A DNA stretch of 64,000 nt, taken from Hybos culiciformis (Eukaryota > Arthropoda > Insecta > Diptera > Hybotidae). The notes under the pieces are model-generated. The model saw only the letters and a program-made list of their open reading frames with translations. It made no database searches and had not been told where the DNA came from. Location of the stretch: contig OZ023273.1 in the NCBI GenBank assembly GCA_964007475.1, forward strand, positions 129,636,732 through 129,700,731, in the 5' to 3' direction. Positions within the stretch are counted from its first letter, which is position 1, and each line of letters starts with the position of its first letter. Positions 42,822 to 54,700 of this stretch are shown piece after piece. The position numbers and the translations under genes were made by a program.

Positions 42822-45800
42822 CTATTTTTAATATTAAGTTCAAATTATTATTAGTTAGCAAACAAGTTTAATTGTACTTACTTTAGATTGCATTCCAGCA
42901 CCATTCAAAAATGTTGGTAGATATGGGTAAAACATTTCAGCTCGTCTTTGTAAGAATTCTGAATCAGGATGGGGACCCAATGGCATTTGTGGTCGATTTA
43001 TAGGCAATTCAAGAGACATTCGCCTTCCTCTTCGTGATGAACCATTAGTCCACATGTGTGTGCCCATATGAACCTTTAAAATATAAAACATATATGTACA
43101 CTTAGTATCTAAAAATTTATAAAATAGATAACGTGATGGTACGTTCCAGAATAGATGGTTTTATCTTAAAATATATTTTAATTAATATAGTTATTTTCCT
43201 TACTTTGAGATTTCCTTTAGTCGTAAATGCTTTTTGGCATACAGAGCAACGAAATGGTTTGTCGCCAGTATGAGTTCTCATATGAATTTGCAATGCTGAG
43301 CTTGAACTAAAATTTCTCCTACAGATTGTACAAAAATGTTTTGTATTTGCTGCTGGATCTAAGGATGACGATGGTGGTGGTTGATTTAAATGCTGATGCA
43401 TATGATGTGGTGGATCATTTCTAAATAAAGTTAACGAATGCATTTGTGATAAGGGTGGTGGCAAATGGCTATGGGAAAATATATTATCCATTGATGATGA
43501 ATTTGGTAGCGGATTTCTTATTTCATTCTCCTTTGCAAAGTCCTGTCTAAGTGAGTCTACTTCCAAATAAAAAAAAATTAAAAAAGGTTCTATTTCGTAT
43601 TTTGATTTAAAAAAAAGAAAATAATCGTTGTCTCACCTTCATTCAAATGTGAACGATTCGGTGAATGTTTTTTCATATCTTGATCCACTTCTTTGTCAAA
43701 ATTTCGAAATGCAAAATCTTTCACTTGAATTGAAGGCTGAGCATTTTTTGACGGACTAATAATCGATTCAGAAACTAATTTTTCTTTTAAGTTAATATCG
43801 GGTGAATCTGGTAGATCTGGAGATCTTCTATTTTCATTTGCTGATGATCTTGCTAGATTTTCTGGTTCAAGAAAATTTTCTCTTAAATTTTCGTTCGATT
43901 CATCTGGATGTTTTGATGAAAAGTGCTGCGTTAAGTTACCCTGTAATTTAAATATGAATTGTTTCAAAGTGATTGGACTGTTATAGTGCACTATTTGTTA
44001 TGATCTTAAGATTTTAAGAATAATTTTAAGATATAGATCTTTTAACCTCGATAACATTATCCTTTTGTAAAATACAGTAACTAAGGAAGTTCTTCAATAT
44101 CAACGTTTGTGGGAATTTAGTTTTTTTTCCAAATCCCTAAATTGAATTATTACAATTTTTTTTTTTTGTTTAAAGCATAACAAATATTGGAACTAATTTT
44201 AGCGCAACCAATTAAATAATAAAACATAATATTTATATTATTTTTTTTTTTCTGTCATTTTAAATATTTTGCCAAAATAAACAAACAAAATAAAATAAAG
44301 GAATTTTTTATTTATTATTTTCATAAAATAAAATATTTTTCGCTAAAATTTTATTATAATGTTATATTTATTTAAAAATTATTTAATGAGATTATTAAGT
44401 GTGCTAATATGAAAATACCCCTAATTTATCTTATTTTTTTTTTGTGAACCAATTTATGCAAAAATACTCAGTCTAGTTGTTGTTTAAAAAGTTTGAGGTT
44501 TTTAAAATTAGAATTCTTTTCAGAATATTGAGAATCGAAATGATTTTAAAAAAAATTTAGTTTTACATCATTAAAGCTTCCAGCAACTCATACTAGGTAC
44601 ATTTAATAATATAATTAGTATTTAAATAGTTACTTACATTCGAACTGATATAATGAAGGGTAGCATGCATTAGTTCTTCTTTCTGAAATAAATATAAAAA
44701 GCAAAAAAAAAGAGGTTGGAATGAAATTAATTAGGAATTGGCAATTAAAAAATTTTTTTTTTTGATTTTTGTTAAACAATAAATACTTGAAATCAAATTT
44801 TGTAAGAAAAAGAAATTAAAAATTATTTCACGCAAAAAATGATATAAAAATCAATACAATGAAAGTATATTTAAAACATTTACCTTCGAGGAAAATTCTT
44901 TATCACAGATGGTGCATTTAAATTGTAATTCTTTGGTATGATCTTGATAATGAAGGTCTAGAGTTGATTGAGAATCAAATGTTTTAAAACATATATTGCA
45001 CGTTGTTGTGTTATGATTACGAATGCCTGAAATTATATATCTATGTGTTTTCTTTCTCATTTATTTTAAACATAAATTTATCTTAACCTAAGCTGTTGAG
45101 ATATCGTAACCCTTCTCACAAAAGTTAACTAACTAAATATATAGTGTAACTTTTCGCCTATGTTATTCCCGTCATTCTTTCACAAATAAAAAAAGGTTTC
45201 AGTTGATCCCAGTCATATTATTTAATATTATAATTATCGTTTACTTATATTATCACCGTTATAGAAATAATATGTAAGGACTTTGTAATTTTTGGTTAAT
45301 TTTACGAATTCAGAAAGGCTATTACTTATAATTTTTTTTTTTATATTAAAATTATTTTGAGTTCATTTTATATTTAATTAAATACTCTTTTTCATTCTTT
45401 AAAATCAAACTAAAATAAAAATAAAAAAAATTAAAATTTAAAATTCTGTCATTCTGTCATTTTCAAATTGGCATAAAAAGTAAAATATTTAATTTTATTT
45501 CTGTGTGATGTTAATTCAATTTGAAGAAACAATTTTTGCAAATGATCCCAAAAAAATATTTAATTTTTTTTTTTATATTATATATTATTTTTAATTTAAT
45601 TGAAAATTAAAAAAGATAAAGTAAAAATAAATATTGACCTGTAACCTTTTTGTTGCGATGCGTTTTAAATAGAACCAAAAATACTTTTAAGATTTTTTTT
45701 ATTTTTTATTTATTTTTTATGTTGTACAAAAATGCCAAAAACAATTTTTAAAGTGCCAAAATAAATTATTTATTGTGCCTACATAATTTAAGGGAAACTT

Positions 45801-48800
45801 TTTGGTATTAAGTAAATACATTTACTGTTTTTCAACGATTAGAATGCAATGACAAATCTTAAGTAAACCTTCTTCTTTTATCTTCGATCTAAAGACCTGT
45901 TGATTGAACAAAATAGCAAACTTGGTGTTAATATTTTGTTTAACGAATATATGACGTATAAAGTTTAAAGAATATGTGACGTATAACGTCTAAAGTCTGC
46001 AATCAAAAAAAGAATCTGAATTTAATTTTTACATTGAAAGATAAAAACAGAAGTGTAAAAATTTTTTGGTATTTACTATTTGTATTGAAATAAGCTATTT
46101 TTTGTAGAAAAAAAGTAAAGATTATAAAATCTTTTTATATTAGGAGTATAATACTTATCGCTTAAAAATTGCAAAAAAAAATATATCCTTTTTTTGTATA
46201 AATAATTAAGTTAATTATCAACATATACAAAAAGTCATTTACAATAAAAGTACATTGAAAAATAATGAACTTTGCAAAATCAAAAAAAATATTTTTCGAT
46301 AATAATGTTCAAAAATAAAACAATCAGGCATTAAAAAAAAAAAAACTATATTAAAAAAAAAATTTTCTTTTATAAAAATAAATATCAAATAAAAAATTTT
46401 TGAATTTATGTTTTTTAAAAACTAAAAAGTCTAAAAATCACACGATCGTTTATTTGAATTCAATGATCGCTTAGGACAGATAGAAATAAATTTATCTGAA
46501 GAATTTTTAAATTTGATTTTTCCTTTCCACCCTATATTCTGCATTTAAATTTTGTTTTTTTTTTTTTAAATGTATTTTAGTTGTTTATCAAATCGAAAAT
46601 AAAAGGGACTACTTAAGAATTTCCAAGACTATGTACGCATTTTCAGTGCGATCTTGGCATATAGACTTTACGTTGACTTTAAGTATACACATAAAAGTAA
46701 AACTAAAGTTTCCTAACAAAATAATAATAATTTTAAAACAAGATTCGTCTTATTTTCTATAATTTTTTATTTATTTTCAAGCTACTGAAAATAAGTACCA
46801 AAGTTGAATTTTTTTTTTTGAATTTGAACAATAAATCTGAAGGATAAACATAAATATCTCGTAGTCTGATGTCTGAATTCGTATATATTGCATATTCGAA
46901 CCTACAATGTTGTGTCTATTTTAAATCAAAAAATTTTCAATCAGTCCTCGTTATAATCAAAGTATAATGTAATTTTGTATAAATTTACACCGCATTTATG
47001 TAAATACCATCCCAAAGATTTAAAAATATCACTTATGAAAAAACTGAAATAATATAATAAAATTAAATAGTTCGAACCATTTTTAGTATTTTTTTTAGTT
47101 TTTGTCGCACATAAATCTAATGACAATATATTTTATCTTATAATATCAAATAAAAAAAAAAAAAAAACTAAAAAAAAAATAATACTACCTAAAAATAAAT
47201 TGCAATATTGTTTGAAGAAAAAGAAAAATGTTACGCGCGCAAAATTAAAGAATTCATCGATTTTTTTTTTAATCAAAATCATTTAGACAATTGAATTATA
47301 AGAAAAAAAAATAGTAAATTTTCTTTTTTCCCTACGTCATACAATTGATTTATAACAAATTCCAAAAATGTTCATTTCAAAAAAATTTAATAACTAACCT
47401 TGCTTTTCATACAAATAATGTTTAAAATTCAAGTAGTAAAATAGAAATAAATATTTGAGTTAATTTCTAATCAATTATAATGATCAGTTATTTATATCTT
47501 TAAATCTTCAAGTTGAACAATCTTTCAATATAGCAAAATTTTATCCTATTTTTTGAAAGTTTGAAAAAGATACGAACAGTATGTAGCACGAAAAGCTATA
47601 TAAATGAAGGTGTGTAAAAGTTTTTTTTTAAGGGCAGTCTAATTCTAAATCGAAAGTCTCACTCTAAACAAGAATTATAAAACTTTTTTTTTGTAAGAAA
47701 TGCTTACAAAATCAGAAAAATTTTCATAGCATGGTGTTTGTAACAAAACTATAATAATATTTAATTATTGTGTTCAAATTTGATTAGTTTATTATTTTCA
47801 CTAGAAGTAAATTGATTTTTTCACTTCATTATATAAGAAAAATATAATTTTTTTTTTGTTGCATGAAATCGATAAGTATACATGTATAAGATAATTTAGC
47901 ATTAAAGTATTTTATAATTTAAATGTATATTATAATAAAAAAAAAAATTGAAATTAAATTTAAAGGATCAATTCATTTTTATGATATCCGCAATTTAGTT
48001 GATCAAACGGACGAGATTCCAATTAATATGGCAGTAGTTTAGTGTCAATTCATCTTCTTAATATCAAATTGATTTTACAGTTCACAAATTATTTAGTTTT
48101 CTTTTGAACAAAATAAAAAGTTAAAAAAAAAATAAACAGAAGAAAATATTTCAAAGCTTCCTTTAAATAAATATAATAAGAAAGAAAATTTAAACAATGA
48201 ATTCTCATGTGAATTTTTTTTATTTTCGAAAATTTTCACCGCCCAAGAAATATTCGTAATATTGTTATTATTACGTTTTGTATAGTATTCGATAATTTTT
48301 ATTCAATTTAGCTAATTTATATAAATATTCAGTTTATATATAATATGTACTTAATTTCTAAACTAGTGTATTTAAAAAATTAAAAATTATATTGACTTAC
48401 CTAAACCAATTGAGCTTAAAGCATTATTTGAAATAATGGACTTAATATTTACATTGGTAATTAAATCTGGCGAGTTAAAAAATTCATTTGGTGATATTAA
48501 CGGAAATTTTGATAATAATCTTAATTGATTAATAGTTGATTCTAATATTTCATTTTTCTTAAATTGATTATTTGATTTTGGTGTAAGATCTAATGCTTCT
48601 TCATTTTCATCATTGCATGTATCTGTTAAATTTCTTTCAGTCTTATTATCTTCCTCCAAATTTTTATTGATATCTTCACTATCACTATCCATATTGAAGT
48701 CATCAAAATCTCCCTGCGACGAAGAACCTGTTGATCTCTGTCCCGAATAATCGGATGTGGGAGCAGAATTTCTTCCTTCACTAATATTACGATTATTATC

Positions 48801-50885
48801 CATATCTGAGTTTTCACTTCCAAAATTACTACTAGCACCAATTGGACAAAGATTTCCTACCATAATACTGCCACCATCGATAGTATGAATTTTTATGTGT
48901 TGCTGTAATACTATAGAGTTCGAAAATTTCTGGTGACACACTGGACATTTAAATTGACTTCGAATTGGTGGCTTAATTTTGTGAATTGTCATATGGGCTT
49001 TTAAATTACCTTTTGTTGCAAATGCTCTGCTACATATTTTACATCGGTAAGGGCGTTCACCAGTATGAGTTCGTAAATGCATCTGCAGAGAACTTCGGCA
49101 GGACATTATTTTTTGACAAAAAATACATTGGTTAGGATCAGTCAATTTGTGTTCAATATTATCTACTAATTGTTGTAATTTTGACGTCTCCGATGTTCTG
49201 TCTATTTCAATCAAATCTTCCCATGAACTGTCAGTATTTTCCAATAAATTTGGTATTCGCTCTGGTATGTAATCAGGCGTAATTGATGCCGTCCTGCTAA
49301 TTGAGGAACGTTGGGAATTTTTCGAATAGCCATCATGCCTATCTTCATTTTCATGAATGCTGTTTTTACTTTCCATCGAATTCTCATCAATGTTTTTTAG
49401 CTGTTTTTCGTCTTTTGAAATTTTACTTTCGGCTTTGTTATGTATGTTTTTATCTGGCATTGGAGATTTGGGCGATTCTATTCTGGCGATTTTATTTGGC
49501 TTGCTTAAGTCAGCTGGCTCTTCTTGATCATCGGAATCACCGCTATTGAAATTGTTTTTGTTGGACGTTATGAAAGCTTCAAAAGGAGGTCGTAGGCTTG
49601 GTAAAGTTCCAAATGGCGGAAATGATAATGGATTAGGACTTCCTATTGGTGGTGGAGGTAACCGTTGTGGTGGTACTGGTGATGTTTGGCTATTATGATT
49701 GATCATATTTGGATGGAAGTGCTCTGGAATGCTACCGCTTGGTAAAGGAAAATCTGGAAATCGTTGGGTGTGTCGCTGATAATGCACTTTCAAGTTACCT
49801 TTAGTTGTAAATTTACTTCCACAAACATTGCAAATAAAAGGTCTTTCACCTGTATGAGATCTAATATGAATTTGCAGCGCAGAATCAGAACCAAAAATTT
49901 TCCCGCAGTATCGACAGCGGTGCTTAAATAGACCTTCTTTACTCCCATCTTGAGAGGATGATTCTTTTCGAAATGCTAATTCTTCAGCGAGATTGCTAGC
50001 CAATAAGCTCTGAGACGCTGAATCTAATACTTCTTGTGTACGCTTTTGAAGCATCTCTAAAGAATTTGGCTCATCTGGAGGAGGAGGCGGATCATGATTT
50101 GTAATAATACTAGATGCTAGGGAGGAACTTATATGACATAGTGGTGATTTCAGTGAATCCAATGGAGATTTCAGATCACAGTTATTTTCATTTGACAGAG
50201 GCTCATTTTTAACTACTGGCAAGTTTGATGCCAACGAATTTTTTACTTCTTTTGAATCATTAGGATCTATTGGTTCAATAACTTCTTCTTTTACTTTCAC
50301 GGTCGAACTTGGTATTTTATTCAACGCAACATTTTCATTTTGATCTTCATCTTCATCAGAATTCTCTTCAGCAATCTCACTAGTTTTGTTGCTCTCTAAT
50401 TGCGATTGAAGTTGATGAATTAGCTGAATTTGCATTAGTTGCTGATGTTGCAAACTAAATAAAGTAGAATGTACCGCAGCTAAATCATGCATTGCTGTTC
50501 CATAATTTTGACTGTTTGCTAGAGCTGAAGCAAACTGTGCAACTGCTACTTTTGTATGTTGTAATGCTTCTAAGGTAACATGTGCCCCTGGTGATATTTC
50601 ATCTTTTTGTGATAAATCCAGCACTGATTCTGGATTTTCATTAATTTCAATATGAGGAGATTTGTCTTCTTTATAAATTCGTAGTTTTGGACTAGAATTT
50701 TTATCTTCATCAGCCGAGTTGCTGTTATTATTTTTATCAGCTTCCTCTGATAGATCTTCCACACTTCGAGTTGAGCGAAAGTTAATTTGCTTTTCTAATT
50801 TATTACCGAATATCGAGCACATCTTTTTTAAGTGATCTTGATTCCTGCGAGTTGTATTTTGTCCTTTTACATAATACTTTTTATT
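42483..50885 (-). CDS. sal: Spalt-family C2H2 zinc-finger transcription factor (whole gene, 5' end incomplete)
   Basis: This is the joined gene, read on the minus strand as 50885-48401, 45026-44884, (optional 44682-44638), 43940-43637, 43559-43204, 43073-42882 and 42821-42483. All junctions have GT/AG sites and compatible phases (0 into exon A, then 1, 0, 0, 1, 0, 0), and the frame is open from the first acceptor to the TAA stop. The product is at least 1272 residues, close in size to Drosophila Spalt major. Family knowledge: Spalt/SALL proteins are nuclear transcription factors, mostly repressors, with widely spaced double C2H2 fingers. In Drosophila they pattern wing, trachea and sense organs. 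Seen here: a Q/L-rich N-terminal segment, a finger pair, a finger triplet, a third pair and a C-terminal pair, each with Spalt-type linkers (HTGERPF-like) and KGNLK helices. Whether this is the salm or salr orthologue cannot be decided without a tree. The first exon was not located. Confidence 0.93.
42882..43073 (-). CDS. sal: spalt exon: end of last finger and conserved post-finger block
   Basis: The exon is 192 nt, phase 0 at both ends, with acceptor TTTTAAAG before 43073 and donor AAA|GTAAGT after 42882. It completes the last finger with VHMGTHMW, followed by [16 protein letters not shown], a block strongly conserved after the C-terminal finger pair in insect Spalt proteins. [18 protein letters not shown] also resembles the family C-terminus. 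The basic RRGRR may act in nuclear localisation or DNA contact (inference). It is flanked by short introns of 130 and 60 nt. Confidence 0.94.
43204..43559 (-). CDS. sal: spalt exon: Pro/His-rich linker and C-terminal finger pair (first part)
   Basis: The exon is 356 nt; the acceptor AG lies at 43561-43560, with a second in-frame AG three bases downstream. The linker [16 protein letters not shown] is followed by Pro/His-rich sequence ([27 protein letters not shown]). Then come [19 protein letters not shown] with RTHTGDKPF, and [15 protein letters not shown], where the exon ends in phase 0 at GTAAGG. This is the diagnostic Spalt C-terminal double finger, and an intron between NLK and VHMGTH fits the family. 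The preceding intron is only 77 nt. Confidence 0.94.
43637..43940 (-). CDS. sal: spalt exon: alternative/terminal helix of pair 3 and acidic linker
   Basis: The exon is 304 nt, with acceptor TTACAG before 43940 and donor GAAG|GTGAGA after 43637 (phase 1). It opens with [11 protein letters not shown], which completes the finger begun by [11 protein letters not shown] as C-x2-C-x12-H-x4-H, with the canonical Phe and Leu positions. Spalt proteins usually have KGNLKQHMLTHKIRD here, with three residues between the His pair, so the helix start is retained but the end and the KIRD tail are lost. The rest (about 90 residues) is hydrophilic and Ser/Asn/Glu-rich ([15 protein letters not shown] and similar) with no recognised domain. 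It probably forms a disordered linker to the C-terminal fingers. Confidence 0.9.
43941..44883 (-). other. spalt intron pair around the microexon
   Basis: If the microexon is used, this splits into a 201-nt intron (44683-44883) and a 697-nt intron (43941-44637). If it is skipped, it is one 943-nt intron. Apart from the microexon, the contents are AT-rich with homopolymer runs and no other coding-like segment. Confidence 0.8.
44638..44682 (-). CDS. sal: Probable alternative 45-nt microexon of spalt carrying a second zinc-finger helix
   Basis: The segment lies in the intron after 44884. On the minus strand it follows a pyrimidine-rich TTTATATTTATTTCAG acceptor and ends at a consensus GTAAGT donor. 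It is exactly 15 codons in phase 0, [15 protein letters not shown], with no stop. Joined to the upstream [11 protein letters not shown] it yields Cys-x2-Cys-x12-His-x3-His, which is correct zinc-ligand spacing, although the structural Leu sits one residue late. Skipping it gives the alternative finger ending [11 protein letters not shown]. The segment could be cassette or constitutive, or the splice sites could be fortuitous in an AT-rich intron. I do not recall an equivalent in described Spalt proteins. Confidence 0.65.
44884..45026 (-). CDS. sal: spalt exon with first finger and the Cys half of the second finger of pair 3
   Basis: The exon is 143 nt, with acceptor ATTTCAG before 45026 and donor AAG|GTAAAT after 44884. 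The phase-1 junction with the large exon gives [15 protein letters not shown], matching the Spalt block that precedes the third finger pair (GVRG/GIRG-xTTC). The first finger is complete: [17 protein letters not shown] followed by YQDH. The second begins with [11 protein letters not shown], and the exon ends between its Cys pair and His pair in phase 0. The usual linker HTKERPF reads HTKELQF here, and the normally strongly conserved helix (NSALEIHYRSH type) reads [11 protein letters not shown], so this pair is diverged. The helix of the second finger must come from a downstream exon. Confidence 0.9.
45027..48400 (-). other. spalt intron (3.4 kb)
   Basis: This intron lies between the large exon and the third finger pair exon, with GTAAGT donor and ATTTCAG acceptor on the minus strand. 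It is AT-rich with poly-A/T runs and a 25-bp tandem duplication at 45945-45994. No additional zinc-finger helix exon resembling GNLKQHMLTH was found on reading it. Confidence 0.85.
45945..45994. repeat. 25-bp tandem duplication inside the spalt intron
   Basis: Two adjacent 25-bp units, GAATATATGACGTATAAAGT... and GAATATGTGACGTATAACGT..., about 88% alike; each contains TGACGTATA. Confidence 0.85.
48401..50885 (-). CDS. sal: spalt large exon: Q/L-rich region, finger pair 1, finger triplet
   Basis: The exon starts after a TTTCAG acceptor at 50886 and ends at a GTAAGT donor (phase 1). The first ATG is at 50822, but the 21 codons before it are open back to the acceptor ([12 protein letters not shown]...), so translation probably enters from an upstream exon. 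Numbered from that Met: a Q/L-rich segment at 82-142 ([17 protein letters not shown], then [16 protein letters not shown]) matches the conserved Spalt multimerisation region. [20 protein letters not shown] at 238-257 and QEVLDSASQ at 263-271 are further family blocks. Finger pair 1 is at 303-351 ([16 protein letters not shown]). [11 protein letters not shown] block at 548-557 precedes a three-finger cluster at 566-646 ([24 protein letters not shown]). Candidate SUMO sites are VKEE and VKNE, and PADLS at 436-440 fits a CtBP-binding PxDLS motif. The acidic [17 protein letters not shown] block at 701-717 is also conserved in Spalt proteins. Confidence 0.95.
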
Positions 50886-51740
50886 CTGAAATTATTAAAA
50901 AGAAAAAAAAAACTTATTCGAATATATTAATTAATTATTGAATAAAATTGCGTTGAGAAAAACAGATCTGAAAATAGCACTCTTGATTTTAATACCAGCA
51001 GTATAAGTCAATTCAAAATTAAAACAATTCATTGTTTATATGTACCACTAGTTTTATAACAAGAATAACACAAAATATATCCTATTAATATCTGACATTT
51101 TGAATATCTGATATTATTTGAGATTTTTTCAATAAGATTTGATTTGCTCATTTTTAAGTCGCAATTTGTTCCAATCAAATGTTTTTTTTTTATACATTTT
51201 TATCTTATCTTATTTCCACAAAATCTATAAATCTATTTTAAATTAAAATATTAAGAAATAAATTTATGAAAATTGTATTCATATTTACGTAACAAATCAA
51301 ATAATAAATTTATTATTAATATTGGATTAAATTTATGTATTTCGATTAGCATTAACCATATTTCCTATAAGATTTATTCAAAAAAAAAAAAAACTAGCTA
51401 ATATAAAATAAGTTAAATTTGTACATTGATTTGTTTTATTTTTTTTTGCAAATTCTGATTACAAAAACTACTGTGAATTAATTATAAATGTATTTTGTTT
51501 TAATTTGAAAGAATTTTCGTTTTCATTATTAATGTATTTATTCATTTATTAATATTTAATTTTTCATATGAATTTCATTAACTGAAATAAATTCATTTAC
51601 ACACGCGCCAAATTATAATTCTTCGATTTTCTAAGTCGACATAACATATTTTTATTGACAATAAAAATTTAAGGTTTATTTTCAGATACATTTAGGTATA
51701 TATTATACAGTATGTACATTATGTCCGAATATGTAATTTT

Positions 51741-51755
51741 ATATATATATATATA
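51741..51755. repeat. (AT)n microsatellite
   Basis: About seven AT units flanked by T runs. Confidence 0.85.
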
Positions 51756-54700
51756 TTTTTTTCAATTTAAATAAATGTGTACGACTGTACGAAAAATGTC
51801 GAAAAATGTCGCGTAGGTAAGAAGTTTCAATTAAAAAAAATTCATTAAATTTAGATTACGTAAAGTTAAGTATAGCTACAGATATGTTTTGAATTTTTTA
51901 AAGACTTAATATTAGACGTAAAAACATGCACATGAAGTTATGTGATATAACTTTTTTGTTATTTTACTCCCAGACCCATAATTTGCCCGTCTAAAGAAAT
52001 TTTATGAAATTTCTTCTCAGAAGTAGATGCCTTGTGAATCGAACCACAATATGTACATAGTCAAGATACCAGAAAAATGTCAAAAATAAAACAATTTTTA
52101 AAACTAAAATCGACTTCAAACTATCTCACTTTTTTCAAATTTAGCGTTCTTGAATGATCATCGTGAATGTGATACGTCAAAGTTTAAGAATGTTCTTCGA
52201 CATAATGATCACCACGAACAAAAAATACAAAATATTTCACTGAATTGACCCTTGTTTGTAATATTCCAAATTATTTGTCTCTATTTAACTTTATCTGTAA
52301 TTCTTCATTAATATGTGAATTTGTATTAAATTTCTAATTATTAAAATTATTTAATATAATATCAATGTAAAAGAAATTTTTGTATTATATTTATCATGTT
52401 TTTAATTAGTTTTTCGAATAAATCAATTCCAATATTTTACTAAAAAAATTAAACAATCTGAATGTGAATTAAAATCTGGAAAAATTACTAAGCAAAAAAA
52501 AAAAAAATACAAAAAAAAGTATAAATATCTTTTAAAGCCTATAACTCAACATAATAACTTGATAAGTAATAATTTCACGCATACTTATGTACAGAAAAAA
52601 AAACAAAATTCCGGATTTTATTGAAAATATGCAAATGAATGTAGTATAAGCACACTAACTGGACTAATATACTTGATTTCTTCAACTCTTCATCTCTAAT
52701 TAATATTTTGCTGTCCCTTTTCCTTATCGCTAATATTATAAATTACATTATCGGTTTTATTTATTTTTTTGTTAGCATTAATTATGCTCTTCTGCACCAC
52801 ATATCTTATATTGTCACGTTAAGGTTTATTTTGTTCACCAAAAAATCTTTTAAAATTGCAAAAAAAAAAAAAAATATATATAACCTGTTTTTAATTGCAT
52901 GTTTATGTTTTCAAAAAAAAAAAATGAAAAAAAAAAATACAAAGAAGGTTGTTAATAAACATAAAATTTTGTGCAATTCTTTTCAATTATAAATCTTTTA
53001 TTAAAAAATATTTTTATTATTAAAATAAGTACAATCGGATAGCCTGATCATTATAGTATACTTCAAAAAAATAAGGCATCACATTTAAACAATTATTCGA
53101 ATATTTTTTTCAGTGAATTAATAAAATAAAACAAATTTAAATTTTGCCTGTGCCTATATTCAACATTTGTTAACATTGTTTTTTGATTAGAAATTAGTAA
53201 CAAAAGTTAAATACTTCGCTTTGGAAATAATTTGAACAAAACTTCATTCGATTCGTTGAAATCATATAATGGCCACCAAACTGATAAAGTAATTTAGTTT
53301 AATCATCCAAAAGTTACTCAAAGAGAAAGAAAAACTGAACAAAACGAATTCTCAAATTTTTGAATAAAGTTTGAATGGAATTTATGCCTAGGTTATTGCT
53401 TGTATGAACTTTATTAAAAGTGTAGAATAAATTTCTGGAATTAAATTGTTGATATTGCAGACAGAAAATCGTTCGAATAATCTTTTAATGCATTTTTATT
53501 TCATAAAATAGTTTGTAATGAGTTAAAAAAAATTATTATTATTTTAAAAAGGCTGAAAAATATTTTATGTTATTTGTTATTATGACAGTAAGTACGTTAA
53601 ATCAATTGTTATACAATATATAAGTACAGTATATAAGTACATTTCTATCAAAAAAATAATATGTATACAAATTGTCCATGTGATTATGAAAAGAAGAAAA
53701 ATGCTCTTTCTAATATACATAGTTAGTACCTATAGAATAATAAATAATTGTGTATCAAAGTATATTTAGTTCAAGAGTATTTTTGATCAAAGAAATATTC
53801 AAATCTTTAACTTTGTTTAACTAAAAACAGAATTTTTTTGTTTTTTTTTCCAACATTTCACTTTAAATGATTAGTTTTCTTTTAATGTTTTTTATAAATG
53901 AAATTTTTATTCAAACACAAAAATTTATTAAGCATTGATCAAGTCGATTTTTTTTTTATGTATTTTTTTTTCTAACTTATGATTATAATATTTTCTTTAT
54001 AATAACGTTAATTTACAGAAAAATCATGCTGACAGGAAAACATTCTTTTGAAAATTCATGTATATTTTCCTCAATAAAAGTATTTTCATCATTTACCACA
54101 AAAAGGAAATAAATTATATGGATAAATGTCAAACAATTTAATGATTTCCATAGAATAGTATTCAAAAATATAATTAATTAAAAAAGAATTATTATTATAA
54201 CATTGTTTTTTATTATTAAAAAAATTTTTTGTTTGAAAATTGCTATTAATATATAGTTTTTGACATAAATGTATCATGAGAGTATAAAAATTCGTGCAGA
54301 TTTTTCATATAATCTAAATAATGTCAGAAATCTAATTATTACTATGATTTTGTTTTGAGTATTGTGTAGACACCTGAAAATTAAATTTTGGTTAATTCAA
54401 GAGAATTGAATATTAACTACAAAGAGATATATGCAACAAATAATACATTCAAATTTCGCCCATTGTGGTTGAATTTTTATCTTGATATTTCATAATGTAA
54501 GAAAGGATTTAAAATATTAAATAACTAAAAAAATTATAAAAGATTCTCTACAGAAATTTATCAACACGATTATAAGAAATTAATAATATATAAATTGATT
54601 CTGAAGTTAAATTTCCAGTTCCTACATAAAAATTTACTATTTCATACTTGTTGCATTTAGTGGCAAAAAAATTTAATGAAGAAAAATATAATAATAAAAA

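Noticed and set aside
46941..47126. Minus-strand frame in the spalt intron beginning MSLDL
   Set aside because: The start recalls the post-finger MSLxLP block, but the rest does not align, there are no splice sites in phase, and the true block is at 43073-42882.
49301..49549. 82-codon plus-strand frame and other frames within the large spalt exon
   Set aside because: They are antisense or shifted shadows of the spalt coding sequence.
52025..52050. Minus-strand GTGGTTCGATTCAC, similar to a tRNA T-arm
   Set aside because: The stem is out of register for a seven-base loop, and no A box, D-arm or anticodon arm is present upstream.
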